6,091 bases of DNA from Gammaproteobacteria bacterium (GCA_029879605.1 JAOUQA010000137.1:1-6091), one strand, 5' to 3'; counted from the first letter of the stretch, positions 1-5,880 are shown. Notes: a model not told the origin generated them from the sequence alone. Program-made: numbers and translations.

Positions 1-2343
1 GCCATTAGCGGGTATATCTATGCCTGTGGCCAGATCTTCAATAACCACATTAGTATTAGTACCTGTATTGACCAGTGACCATGTGCCACCAGATACCACG
101 CTGGCACTAACAAAACGCATATCCGCACTAGATAGAGTCAGGTCATCTGAAATGCGCACATCGTACATCGGCGAAGCTATAGGAACTTCGGGCACTGTGA
201 TGGTATAGGTAAACTGCTCACCAATAGTGACAGTTGTATCAACAGGGTTTACTTTTAATAAGGGACCGGGAATCTGGATTGTAATAACAGTAGGATCAGG
301 ATTTGGGTCTCCCGGAGGAGAAATGCCATTACCTGCTAGATCATTTGGATCATCGCTATCAATACTGATTAGAGGAATAGGTGCGGGTCCTAAATAATAA
401 GGATCCTCAGCACTGAGAACCGCCTGGTTTGAAACCACTGTGCCATTGGTCAGCGTTGGAAGCAGATCAATCTCAAATTCCATTAAAACTTCACCATTGG
501 CAGGGATGTTCAGATCTGTATCAAAAATACCGCCAATTTCTAATAGGCCTGCATTTGTTCTAGGGTCGGTAAGAATAAAACCACCACCAGTAGGAAATGT
601 TGTTGGGATAAAACTGGGCAAATAATAACGAGTCAGATCCAGCTGATCCCTAATTTTGATTTTATCCATGGCTAAATTAAGATTGAAAAAACGCAATCTG
701 TAACGCAAGGTATCACCTGGGGCCGCAGTTCTCGCCGGATTTTCACCAGTAGTTACATTGATCACCGTCTTCTGGAAAAAATAGCCCGATAAAGCTGCCG
801 TAATGTCCAAGCTGTCCTCATGATCAACAATAGCTGTATCAATCGAGGCAGCATCAGTCAGTGTCCTTGTATAGCTGGTAGCAGGATAAGCACCTGCGGG
901 ATTAGCACTAAACCACTCAGTCGCACCGGCAACATTGGTAAGTACTGAGCCATCGACAACACTGGCATCAAGCTGAGACTGGTATCTGATCCTTAAACGC
1001 TGAGTTGGCGGAAGTCTAAGATTACTCAATGTAGTGATACTTAACTGACATGTTGGCTCACCTGTATAGTTAACAGAGAAAAGTCCGCTCAACTCGGTTA
1101 TCAGTCCCGAAATTTGACTAATGCCATCTGCCGCATAGTATTGCAAAGTGACTGTTGCTGAAGGGTCATAGATACACATACCATCATCAGCACCACCGGG
1201 GAGTTGATCCAGCACGGTAATACCCCAGGCATCACTACCCCCAACATTCTGAACATCAATAGTAAATTCTGCCGAAACCCCTAGATTTAAAGCTGTTTCA
1301 GGACTGGTTTTGGTGACCACCAGATCAGGCTCACCAATAACCATGGTTGCAACGCCCCACTCGCCCGGCAGTCTGAATGTTTCAGTAGGATCAATTAAAC
1401 CGTCTTCATTGACATCAATTTCTCTATCAAAGAACCACCTGGCTGTATTGGTGAAAGATAAACCTGGCACATTGACCGGTGTATCATTAAGAACAGCAGT
1501 AATTGAAATTATGTACTGATTCCCGTTCACAATACTGGGAAAAGTAAAAGTGAGCAGGCCGCCTACATTGCTGAAAGTGTAATCAATACCTTCTGTTAAT
1601 GTCACAACACCCTGAGTAACTACCGGGGTGCCTACCAGGCTCAGATCCGCACCCGTGGCATTGAGGTCATCCGTGATAACAACATTTGTCAAATCATTGG
1701 GAGATGGGGCACCTGCAGGGAACTGCATTGATGGTAGCGTCAACCTGTAAGTAAAAGGATCACCTATACCAACCGAAGTCTGACCAAAAGGGGGTTGTTT
1801 ATCGATAGTTTCTGCAGGTATTACAAAATTCTGACAACTCGCAGGAATATCAGTCACTGAACCATTGGTAAACCACATTTTATGACCGGCACCCGTATTA
1901 CAGGACATCTGCCCGGTATGTATAACATTGTCAAAAATCGCAAAAAGCGGAACAGCATTATCAAAACTAAAGTTAGTATTTAATGGGTTAGAGGCAGGGA
2001 AATTTCTTATTTCACAGTTGGTGTCAATTTTGATATTTGCAGGCGGAGTTGGATAATCATTGCCGTCAATTAAGCCAAGATATGGGGCAGCGGAACAATC
2101 AACCTGTACCGCCTGTACAGTGGAAGTTACTGCCATCAATAGTATAAAAAGAAGATACCTGAAAGCATGTCTGAAACCGCTTGCCCCTGTACCAGGAGTA
2201 TCATTGTAAAGAAAAGTTACTCCTGAATTGGCTAATGCTGTGTCTTTTCTTGATATGGCTGAATTGACCAGGGATAGCCCTGACAGATTCTTTACGAACG
2301 AAGATGCCACAACAGCCACAACCGAGTGGGTAAATCGATTCAT
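1..2343 (-). CDS. Large secreted DUF11 / isopeptide-forming D2-domain fimbrial-type surface protein (3' end outside window)
   Basis: The frame is open for 781 codons from ATG 2343 to the left edge; I checked every codon and found no stop. Residues 1-61 are an odd extension. Residues 62-78 form a signal-peptide core (YLLFILLMAV) with a plausible cleavage site after VQA (A78). Residues 79-180 are a Cys-containing N-terminal domain (C83, C110, C148, C170; motifs NCEIRNFPAS and HTGQMSCN) that I recognise from gammaproteobacterial proteins of this class. Immunoglobulin-like modules follow at about 181-302, 341-477 and 521-645, and a fourth starts near 695. Modules typically open with a Lys (K182, K345, K525, K697), and the three complete ones close with Asn-x-Ala (N299, N470, N639). 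An EF-hand loop lies at 310-321 and an Asp/Pro-rich linker at 662-685. The likely role is an exported, stiff, multi-domain surface or adhesion protein. Full-length relatives are often several thousand residues. The start is uncertain: ATG 2343 has no clear ribosome binding site, and an in-frame TTG at 2370 is an alternative. Family assignment is confident; function is inferred. Confidence 0.85.
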   Translation of the reverse strand, partial: MNRFTHSVVAVVASSFVKNLSGLSLVNSAISRKDTALANSGVTFLYNDTPGTGASGFRHAFRYLLFILLMAVTSTVQAVQVDCSAAPYLGLIDGNDYPTPPANIKIDTNCEIRNFPASNPLNTNFSFDNAVPLFAIFDNVIHTGQMSCNTGAGHKMWFTNGSVTDIPASCQNFVIPAETIDKQPPFGQTSVGIGDPFTYRLTLPSMQFPAGAPSPNDLTNVVITDDLNATGADLSLVGTPVVTQGVVTLTEGIDYTFSNVGGLLTFTFPSIVNGNQYIISITAVLNDTPVNVPGLSFTNTARWFFDREIDVNEDGLIDPTETFRLPGEWGVATMVIGEPDLVVTKTSPETALNLGVSAEFTIDVQNVGGSDAWGITVLDQLPGGADDGMCIYDPSATVTLQYYAADGISQISGLITELSGLFSVNYTGEPTCQLSITTLSNLRLPPTQRLRIRYQSQLDASVVDGSVLTNVAGATEWFSANPAGAYPATSYTRTLTDAASIDTAIVDHEDSLDITAALSGYFFQKTVINVTTGENPARTAAPGDTLRYRLRFFNLNLAMDKIKIRDQLDLTRYYLPSFIPTTFPTGGGFILTDPRTNAGLLEIGGIFDTDLNIPANGEVLMEFEIDLLPTLTNGTVVSNQAVLSAEDPYYLGPAPIPLISIDSDDPNDLAGNGISPPGDPNPDPTVITIQIPGPLLKVNPVDTTVTIGEQFTYTITVPEVPIASPMYDVRISDDLTLSSADMRFVSASVVSGGTWSLVNTGTNTNVVIEDLATGIDIPANG
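1381..1416 (-). other. EF-hand (dockerin-like) calcium-binding loop in the surface protein
   Basis: Residues 310-321 read DVNEDGLIDPTE. Every position of the 12-residue EF-hand loop consensus is filled: Asp at 1, Asn at 3, Asp at 5, Gly at 6, a hydrophobic residue at 8, Asp at 9 and Glu at 12. The loop sits after the closing N-T-A of the first immunoglobulin-like module and before the second module. It may rigidify the linker when calcium is bound. Calcium binding is inferred from the motif alone. Confidence 0.7.
2095..2160 (-). other. Sec signal peptide of the surface protein, preceded by a long N-terminal extension
   Basis: In the protein starting at 2343, residues 58-78 show a basic n-region (R58, H59, R62), an uninterrupted hydrophobic core (residues 63-72) and a short polar c-region ending V-Q-A before V79. 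The first Cys of the mature domain follows at residue 83. No ATG, GTG or TTG lies just upstream to give a normal-length signal peptide: the nearest upstream ATG in frame is at 2343, about 60 codons away. Either the extension is real or translation begins at a non-standard codon. Confidence 0.7.
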
Positions 2344-2359
2344 AAATGCTGTTAGTAAA

Positions 2360-2587
2360 CTATTCTTCAATACCCTGACCACATAACTCACAATAACGGC
2401 TACAAGCAATTCCAATATCAGCCATATTCATAGTAGACCTTGTACTAGTAGTTATCACCATGGTATTTGTACCATGCAATTCAAACCATGATTTACTTAT
2501 GAATACTATCCATTCAAACATTGTGGAATTTACCTTATCAAGCTCTTTACCCACTTGTTCCGATTCTGACACGCAAAAAAAAGACAT
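2360..2587 (-). CDS. Possible small ORF, 75 aa, unknown function
   Basis: I do not recognise this protein. The ATG at 2587 is preceded by GGGGTGATC (2591-2599), strongly complementary to the 16S rRNA tail and well placed; the frame also opens 11 codons earlier at 2620 without such a site. The product has an acidic/polar N-terminus, one moderately hydrophobic stretch (about residues 23-36, with two Trp) and a C-terminal cysteine cluster CSRYCELCG (C62, C66, C69). It ends 16 bases before ATG 2343 of the surface-protein gene and would overlap by 11 bases if that gene starts at TTG 2370, an arrangement that allows translational coupling. Base composition over 2401-2580 is about 34% G+C, lower than the neighbouring genes but higher than the 22% core of the gap. 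No family match is apparent, so it may be chance, a leader ORF or a gene remnant. Confidence 0.3.
   Translation of the reverse strand: MSFFCVSESEQVGKELDKVNSTMFEWIVFISKSWFELHGTNTMVITTSTRSTMNMADIGIACSRYCELCGQGIEE
2459..2476. repeat. Perfect 7-bp inverted repeat (possible operator or hairpin)
   Basis: CATGGTA and TACCATG flank the 4-base spacer TTTG. The repeat lies inside the doubtful 75-codon ORF and about 115 bases upstream of ATG 2343. It could be a protein-binding site or RNA hairpin, or chance. Confidence 0.3.
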
Positions 2588-2590
2588 CGC

Positions 2591-2599
2591 GATCACCCC
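2591..2599 (-). promoter_or_regulatory. Strong ribosome binding site before the 75-codon ORF
   Basis: The minus-strand sequence GGGGTGATC lies three bases before ATG 2587, with the G-rich core about seven bases away. It pairs with the anti-Shine-Dalgarno region through GGTGATC. This site is the main reason for preferring ATG 2587 and for taking the ORF seriously. Confidence 0.5.
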
Positions 2600-2688
2600 T
2601 CTAAATGGAGTGGCGAACAATAGATGCCTACCTGCTTTTTACATTTAATTAAATTTGAAGATAATAATATACCGATATGGCATATAAG

Positions 2689-2717
2689 ATACTATTTCCC
2701 AGTTACATAATAGGCAA
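2689..2717 (-). promoter_or_regulatory. Candidate sigma-70 promoter for the surface-protein gene
   Basis: On the minus strand, TTGCCT (2712-2717, 4 of 6 to the -35 consensus) is followed after exactly 17 bases by TAGTAT (2689-2694, 4 of 6 to the -10 consensus). Transcription would start near 2682, giving a leader of about 95 bases to the small ORF and about 340 bases to ATG 2343. In DNA this AT-rich such matches arise easily by chance. Confidence 0.25.
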
Positions 2718-2807
2718 TTATTATTTTTAAATCTGTTAACCGTATAGTATTTATAAAAAAATACCTTCAATAACCATAGTTTAGTTGAGTTATTTAGAAA
2801 TAATATC

Positions 2808-2830
2808 TAGAGAAATCATACTTTTCTCTA
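2808..2830 (-). terminator. Hairpin after the exb-type operon, possible weak terminator
   Basis: A perfect 8-bp inverted repeat (TAGAGAAA / TTTCTCTA, 7-base loop) starts about 30 bases after the stop codon at 2860. Outer AATA/TATT arms could extend it. The stem is AT-rich and no strong U-tract follows (GATATTATTTC), so intrinsic termination would be inefficient. It could instead protect the 3' end of the mRNA. It is symmetrical and would also form in plus-strand RNA. Confidence 0.35.
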
Positions 2831-2846
2831 ATCTATTCTTAAAATT

Positions 2847-2855
2847 ATCACCTCC
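2847..2855 (-). promoter_or_regulatory. Orphan Shine-Dalgarno sequence without a downstream gene
   Basis: Just after the stop of the TonB-like gene, the minus strand carries GGAGGTGAT, a nine-base perfect complement to the 3' end of 16S rRNA. No ATG, GTG or TTG stands 5-12 bases downstream. The first ATG (2819) is about 27 bases away, inside the hairpin, and opens only nine codons (MISLDIISK). The site may be a relic of a lost downstream operon member, or chance. Confidence 0.4.
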
Positions 2856-2859
2856 CCTG

Positions 2860-3078
2860 TTACTGTGCTGGCAGGAAGTCAATTGGGTATAAAATTGTCA
2901 TCTTACCGGTGCCTTTCTTATCACCAAACTGGAAGCGTTTTACCCTTTCAATGATTTTATCAATCAGGGCTTTGGATTTCATATCTGTTGATTCAACCTT
3001 ACATGCGACCACAGTACCATTTGGTCCAATAGTAATTCTCAGCACCATATTGCCTTGTAGAGTCGGATCTTTACGCAA
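2860..3078 (-). pseudogene. Displaced C-terminal part of the AgmX/PglI domain protein
   Basis: This frame carries the rest of the conserved domain: ELRKDPTLQG, then LRITIGPNGTVVACKVES, KRFQFGD, and the terminal YPIDFLPAQ before TAA at 2860. The domain match extends upstream of the TTG at 3078 through SLYRIYQRE. That shows this is not an independent gene but the end of the protein starting at 4187. No ribosome binding site precedes 3078. The coding quality shows no decay, so the shift is either recent or a sequencing error. Joined with one restored base, the two pieces give 442 codons plus stop. Confidence 0.85.
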
Positions 3079-4187
3079 TTCACGCTGATAAATCCTGTAA
3101 AGAGATGCCTATAAAGATCAAATATGATCTGGATTTCTTCATCACTCCTGGGCTGTTCAGCACCCGCTGTAGGGCGATTAGGACCACCATCACCTAACCC
3201 GATAGAGCTTTCAACGCGAGAGAACTGTACACCAGTTACACCCTTACTTGCTCCACCTGTATTCCTGCTAACAGCAGATGAGCTAATACCACTAATGGCA
3301 GAGGACTTGGATACAACGAGATTACGAGCAGCCTGTTGTGACTGAGCCCCGCTATTATCGACGCTGGCATTTGCACCCAGATCATCAACCGAAGCTATAC
3401 CCATTAACTCGGTAAAGTTATCTTTAAAGGCAAGTACACCAGATTTTTCAGCTTTCTTGCGAGCCTGGTCTTTAGTTTTAGACGGTTTATCATCTTTAGG
3501 ACGATCTTCGTCCGGCTTGGTTTCCTGTGGTTCAGGCTTAGGCTCTTCTTTCTTCAGTAGTTTTGCCAGACGCTCAGGAATTTTTACCTCTTCTGTGGGA
3601 TCAGGCAGCGGTACATCGACCATCGGAAGGACATACATCAGGAATAAACTGAAGGCGATGGCAATAGCCAGGTATTTGCGTATCAGTTTTTCATCCGAAC
3701 TATCCTTTGACCATGGCATAACCATTGGCCTAAAGGGCAGTTTGGGAATCTCGCGTTCGATTATAAATTCGTGTTTACGCTGTTCTGCTTCTTCGCGTAA
3801 TTCTATAATCGCTTCCTGGGACAGACTAATCTGGTTATTCTTTTCTCTTATATCGTGCTGGATCTGATCTCGTTTATTCTGCAAATCCAGAATGGCATTT
3901 TCATAATTACTGACGCGATCACGAATTTGTTCTATGTAAGCTGGAGCTGTAGTTTGACTAGCATCTTCACCAAGAAATAAATCGAAACCACCGAGCTCAT
4001 CCAGTTTTTCCAGCGAGACACAGACCTGCTCAAGCGCATCAAATCGCTCTTTAACACCAGCTTCATTGTCAAGCTGGTTAAGAACAGACTGTAATGACTG
4101 TTCAAGTTTATTGAGTTCGACCTGTGCTCGCTCAATTTCCTGATGCAGTTCTGCTTCGCCTGGGAGTATGGATGATTCAGTATTCAC
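3039..4187 (-). CDS. TonB-like AgmX/PglI C-terminal domain protein, N-terminal part before a frameshift
   Basis: As it reads, the product has 382 residues. Residues 12-40 and about 84-142 are Glu/Gln/Lys-rich and helical, probably coiled coil, on the cytoplasmic side. One membrane segment lies at about 173-189 (LAIAIAFSLFLMYVLPM). A Pro/Lys/Glu-rich stretch at 194-248 is typical of TonB-like periplasm-spanning linkers. A Ser/Gly/Ala-rich region follows, then the start of the AgmX/PglI C-terminal domain at R347 (RSDEEIQIIFD). After Y359 the frame drifts into 23 non-homologous residues and stops at 3039. The expected remainder of the domain lies in another frame (2860-3078). The intact protein would be 442 residues. 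The start is GTG 4187, with an in-frame TAG four codons upstream and no good ribosome binding site. It sits 45 bases after the second ExbD gene and presumably transmits motor force to the periplasm or envelope. Confidence 0.85.
   Translation of the reverse strand: MNTESSILPGEAELHQEIERAQVELNKLEQSLQSVLNQLDNEAGVKERFDALEQVCVSLEKLDELGGFDLFLGEDASQTTAPAYIEQIRDRVSNYENAILDLQNKRDQIQHDIREKNNQISLSQEAIIELREEAEQRKHEFIIEREIPKLPFRPMVMPWSKDSSDEKLIRKYLAIAIAFSLFLMYVLPMVDVPLPDPTEEVKIPERLAKLLKKEEPKPEPQETKPDEDRPKDDKPSKTKDQARKKAEKSGVLAFKDNFTELMGIASVDDLGANASVDNSGAQSQQAARNLVVSKSSAISGISSSAVSRNTGGASKGVTGVQFSRVESSIGLGDGGPNRPTAGAEQPRSDEEIQIIFDLYRHLFTGFISVNCVKIRLYKAIWC
3107..3113 (-). other. Frameshift site: apparent one-base deletion
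   Basis: The minus strand reads GATCTTTATAGGCATCTCTT. Adding one A to make TATAAGGCA yields FDLYKASLYRIYQRELRKDP, the expected sequence of the domain. A programmed shift is unlikely: no slippery heptamer is present, and a -1 slip after TAT would read TAG. Confidence 0.8.
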
Positions 4188-4232
4188 AGAGTTAAACTAT
4201 TCCATGTGCATCTTACAAATAATTAATGTATA

Positions 4233-4730
4233 TCATTGGCTTTGAGTGGCTTTCTGTATGACTGCCAGGGAAATATTTTCAAACCCCATGCCAGAACATG
4301 TGCCCATTACTTTTTTTAGTATTTTGAAAGGAACGGTTTCATCCGCCAGTATGGTGACCTCCTTACTTTCATAAACTTTTTTAGTTGTAACACCAATAAC
4401 TGTTTTTCGTAATTCAGCAAGGCGAGTTCCTATCTCGGGAATTATTGCTTGCTTACTATTGATGACTTCTGACATCTCAACGACTGGCTCACCCTGTATA
4501 AATATCATTGTATTTGAGACCTTAACAATAATGGTTTCACGGGGTTCTGTTTCTACGACTGAGGAAGGTATTACTATTTCTTTAGGAACCTCAATGACCA
4601 CACCACTAGAAGAACTCGATAGCAGGAAGAAAACCAGTATGGTAAATACATCCATCAGTGAAGTAAGATTCATTGCAGGTGCTTTTTTTGATTTCCTGGA
4701 CATGCGCTTCATACGGCGAGAGGTTTTCAT
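4233..4730 (-). CDS. ExbD/TolR-family biopolymer transport protein (second ExbD, with membrane Asp)
   Basis: The product has 165 residues: a basic cytoplasmic N-terminus (residues 1-16), one membrane helix at about 20-38, and a periplasmic domain. The helix carries D27 in NLTSLMDVFTILVFFLL, aligning with the protonatable Asp of ExbD, TolR and MotB. The periplasmic domain ends in the family motif GFENISLAVIQKA. It should anchor in the ExbB pentamer as half of the ExbD dimer and carry protons via D27. Its ATG overlaps the TGA of the preceding ExbD gene by four bases (ATGA), which indicates coupled translation and fits equal synthesis of the two stators. Length is normal and no peptidoglycan-binding OmpA-like domain is present. 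Confidence 0.93.
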   Translation of the reverse strand: MKTSRRMKRMSRKSKKAPAMNLTSLMDVFTILVFFLLSSSSSGVVIEVPKEIVIPSSVVETEPRETIIVKVSNTMIFIQGEPVVEMSEVINSKQAIIPEIGTRLAELRKTVIGVTTKKVYESKEVTILADETVPFKILKKVMGTCSGMGFENISLAVIQKATQSQ

Positions 4731-5224
4731 GGCGCATCTCCTACCGAAATATCAGGAAATAAAATTATCCTGGGTCCTGCCGGGTTACCATTTTCATCTA
4801 GTTGTGGGTCCGTACCACGTAAAGCATCCATAATCTGTACCAGGTAGCGGTATTCAACACTGGGCTCCATTAAAACAGTTGAATCTTCTTTCTCAGGATA
4901 ATTTTCTTTGAGTTGTTGTAATAACTCAGAAAGACGCTGGATATCATACTGATCTTCAATATTAGGTATATTGGCTATAATGCTACGACCATTACCCAGT
5001 TGTAATTTATTTTTACGAACAATGACTTCTACATTGATTTTAGGCTTATCATTAGCAGCTCCACCAGCAGAAGCAGGCATATTCAGCTCAAGTATTGTGA
5101 CACGAGTAAATACTGCGGTAATCAACAGGAATGGTATTAAAATTACCATCAGGTTAAGAAACGTAGTAACGTCTAACTCTGGTGGCTCTTTTGACTTATG
5201 ACGAGCATGACTTCTTCTAGACAT
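4727..5224 (-). CDS. ExbD/TolR-family biopolymer transport protein (first ExbD, Asn in place of the membrane Asp)
   Basis: The product has 165 residues: a basic N-terminus, one membrane helix at about 20-42 (LNLMVILIPFLLITAVF), and a periplasmic domain ending GPRIILFPDISVGDAP. Aligned on the helix with the second ExbD, the position of the conserved Asp is N24. The nearest acidic residue, D18, lies outside the helix. This subunit therefore probably cannot carry the canonical proton and may act as a structural partner of the Asp-bearing paralogue. I recall the LNLMV-type helix as a recurring ExbD subtype, so Asn is likely inherited and not damage. The ATG stands two bases after the ExbB-type stop, with AAGG upstream inside that gene as a weak ribosome binding site, so translation is probably coupled. 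Confidence 0.92.
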   Translation of the reverse strand: MSRRSHARHKSKEPPELDVTTFLNLMVILIPFLLITAVFTRVTILELNMPASAGGAANDKPKINVEVIVRKNKLQLGNGRSIIANIPNIEDQYDIQRLSELLQQLKENYPEKEDSTVLMEPSVEYRYLVQIMDALRGTDPQLDENGNPAGPRIILFPDISVGDAP

Positions 5225-5226
5225 AC

Positions 5227-5880
5227 TTAACCAGCCTTACGTTTAGCTGCCTCTGAAATAATATTGAGTGTTTTAACTGAAGCCATTTCCAGGCTATCAA
5301 TAATCTCACCAGTTTTTGATGTCAGGATAGTATGCACTATTAACAAGGGAATACCGGCCATCAGACCGAAAGCTGTTGTATTCATCGCGACTGAAATACT
5401 GGCCGAAAGTAAGTCAGCTTTTTCTGCCGGGTTAGCATTTGCCACAGCAGTAAATGCTTCAATCAGACCCATAATGGTTCCAAGCAGACCTAATAGTGTG
5501 GATATATTTGAAAACAGAGCAACATAAGGGGTTCTTTTTTCAAGCTGAGGAATAATTTCCATCATGCTCTCTTCCATAGCAATTTCAATATCATCCCGTC
5601 GTCGAACAGCCCCCTGCCTTGCCAGACCCATGCTTAATAACTGACCCACAGCAGAGTTGGTTTCATCTTCAGCTGTCATCTGTCGTGCGGTATCAAAATC
5701 ACCTTCAGCTAAAACAGGCTGAAGCTGATCCCACATTTTCTGATTTGACCTACGTATGGTATTCAGTTTGACATAACGCTCTGCTGCAATTGCCAACCCC
5801 AGGGCAAAAACAATCAGGATGGGGTACATAAATGTTCCGCCAGACTGAAAAAAATCAACAATTGTATACATAAAATCCAT
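5227..5880 (-). CDS. MotA/TolQ/ExbB proton channel family protein
   Basis: The product has 217 residues and three predicted membrane segments: about 17-34 (MYPILIVFALGLAIAAER), 122-143 and 161-186. A cytoplasmic stretch of about 80 residues separates the first two. The second segment contains GLLGTIMG with T135 and the third NTTAFGLMAGIP with T168/T169; these match the pore-lining Thr positions of E. coli ExbB (T148 and T181). Five copies are expected to surround an ExbD dimer in the inner membrane and use the proton motive force. The length suits the short ExbB/TolQ class, not flagellar MotA. It is the first gene of the cluster, with a clear GAGGA site seven bases before ATG 5880. It is probably not the iron-uptake ExbB, since the partner gene is of AgmX type and not classical TonB. 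Confidence 0.93.
   Translation of the reverse strand: MDFMYTIVDFFQSGGTFMYPILIVFALGLAIAAERYVKLNTIRRSNQKMWDQLQPVLAEGDFDTARQMTAEDETNSAVGQLLSMGLARQGAVRRRDDIEIAMEESMMEIIPQLEKRTPYVALFSNISTLLGLLGTIMGLIEAFTAVANANPAEKADLLSASISVAMNTTAFGLMAGIPLLIVHTILTSKTGEIIDSLEMASVKTLNIISEAAKRKAG

Larger units (their letters stand above)
2344..2859. other. Long gap between the TonB-like gene and the surface-protein gene
   Basis: Apart from the doubtful ORF at 2360-2587 I see no gene on either strand. The plus-strand frame at 2460-2648 is a shadow without a ribosome binding site. The part at 2641-2820 contains 39 G/C in 180 bases (about 22%), far below the flanking genes. It holds inverted repeats at 2667-2685, 2747-2764 and 2808-2830, and a candidate promoter for the surface-protein gene. 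I looked for a cyclic-di-GMP riboswitch (GEMM) core, which sometimes precedes adhesin genes, and did not find one. Confidence 0.7.

Noticed and set aside
2460..2648. Plus-strand ORF of 62 codons
   Set aside because: No ribosome binding site, no recognisable motif, and it lies antisense to the better-supported minus-strand frame.
2344..2860. Cyclic-di-GMP (GEMM) riboswitch in the leader of the surface-protein gene
   Set aside because: The plus-strand CACGCAAAAAAAAG looks superficially like part of the conserved core, but it is on the wrong strand and the remaining core elements are missing.
3090..3130. Programmed ribosomal frameshift producing the full AgmX-type protein
   Set aside because: No slippery heptamer is present, and a -1 shift after TAT immediately meets TAG; a one-base deletion explains the data more simply.
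3457..3867. Plus-strand ORF of 136 codons
   Set aside because: It is a shadow of the Pro/Lys/Glu and coiled-coil region of the minus-strand TonB-like gene; its Ser/Arg-rich content is that of an antisense frame.
3932..4135. Minus-strand ORF of 67 codons within the TonB-like gene
   Set aside because: An alternative frame inside a well-supported coding region, with no ribosome binding site.
4459..4833. Plus-strand ORF of 124 codons
   Set aside because: It is antisense to both ExbD genes, whose frames are clearly conserved.
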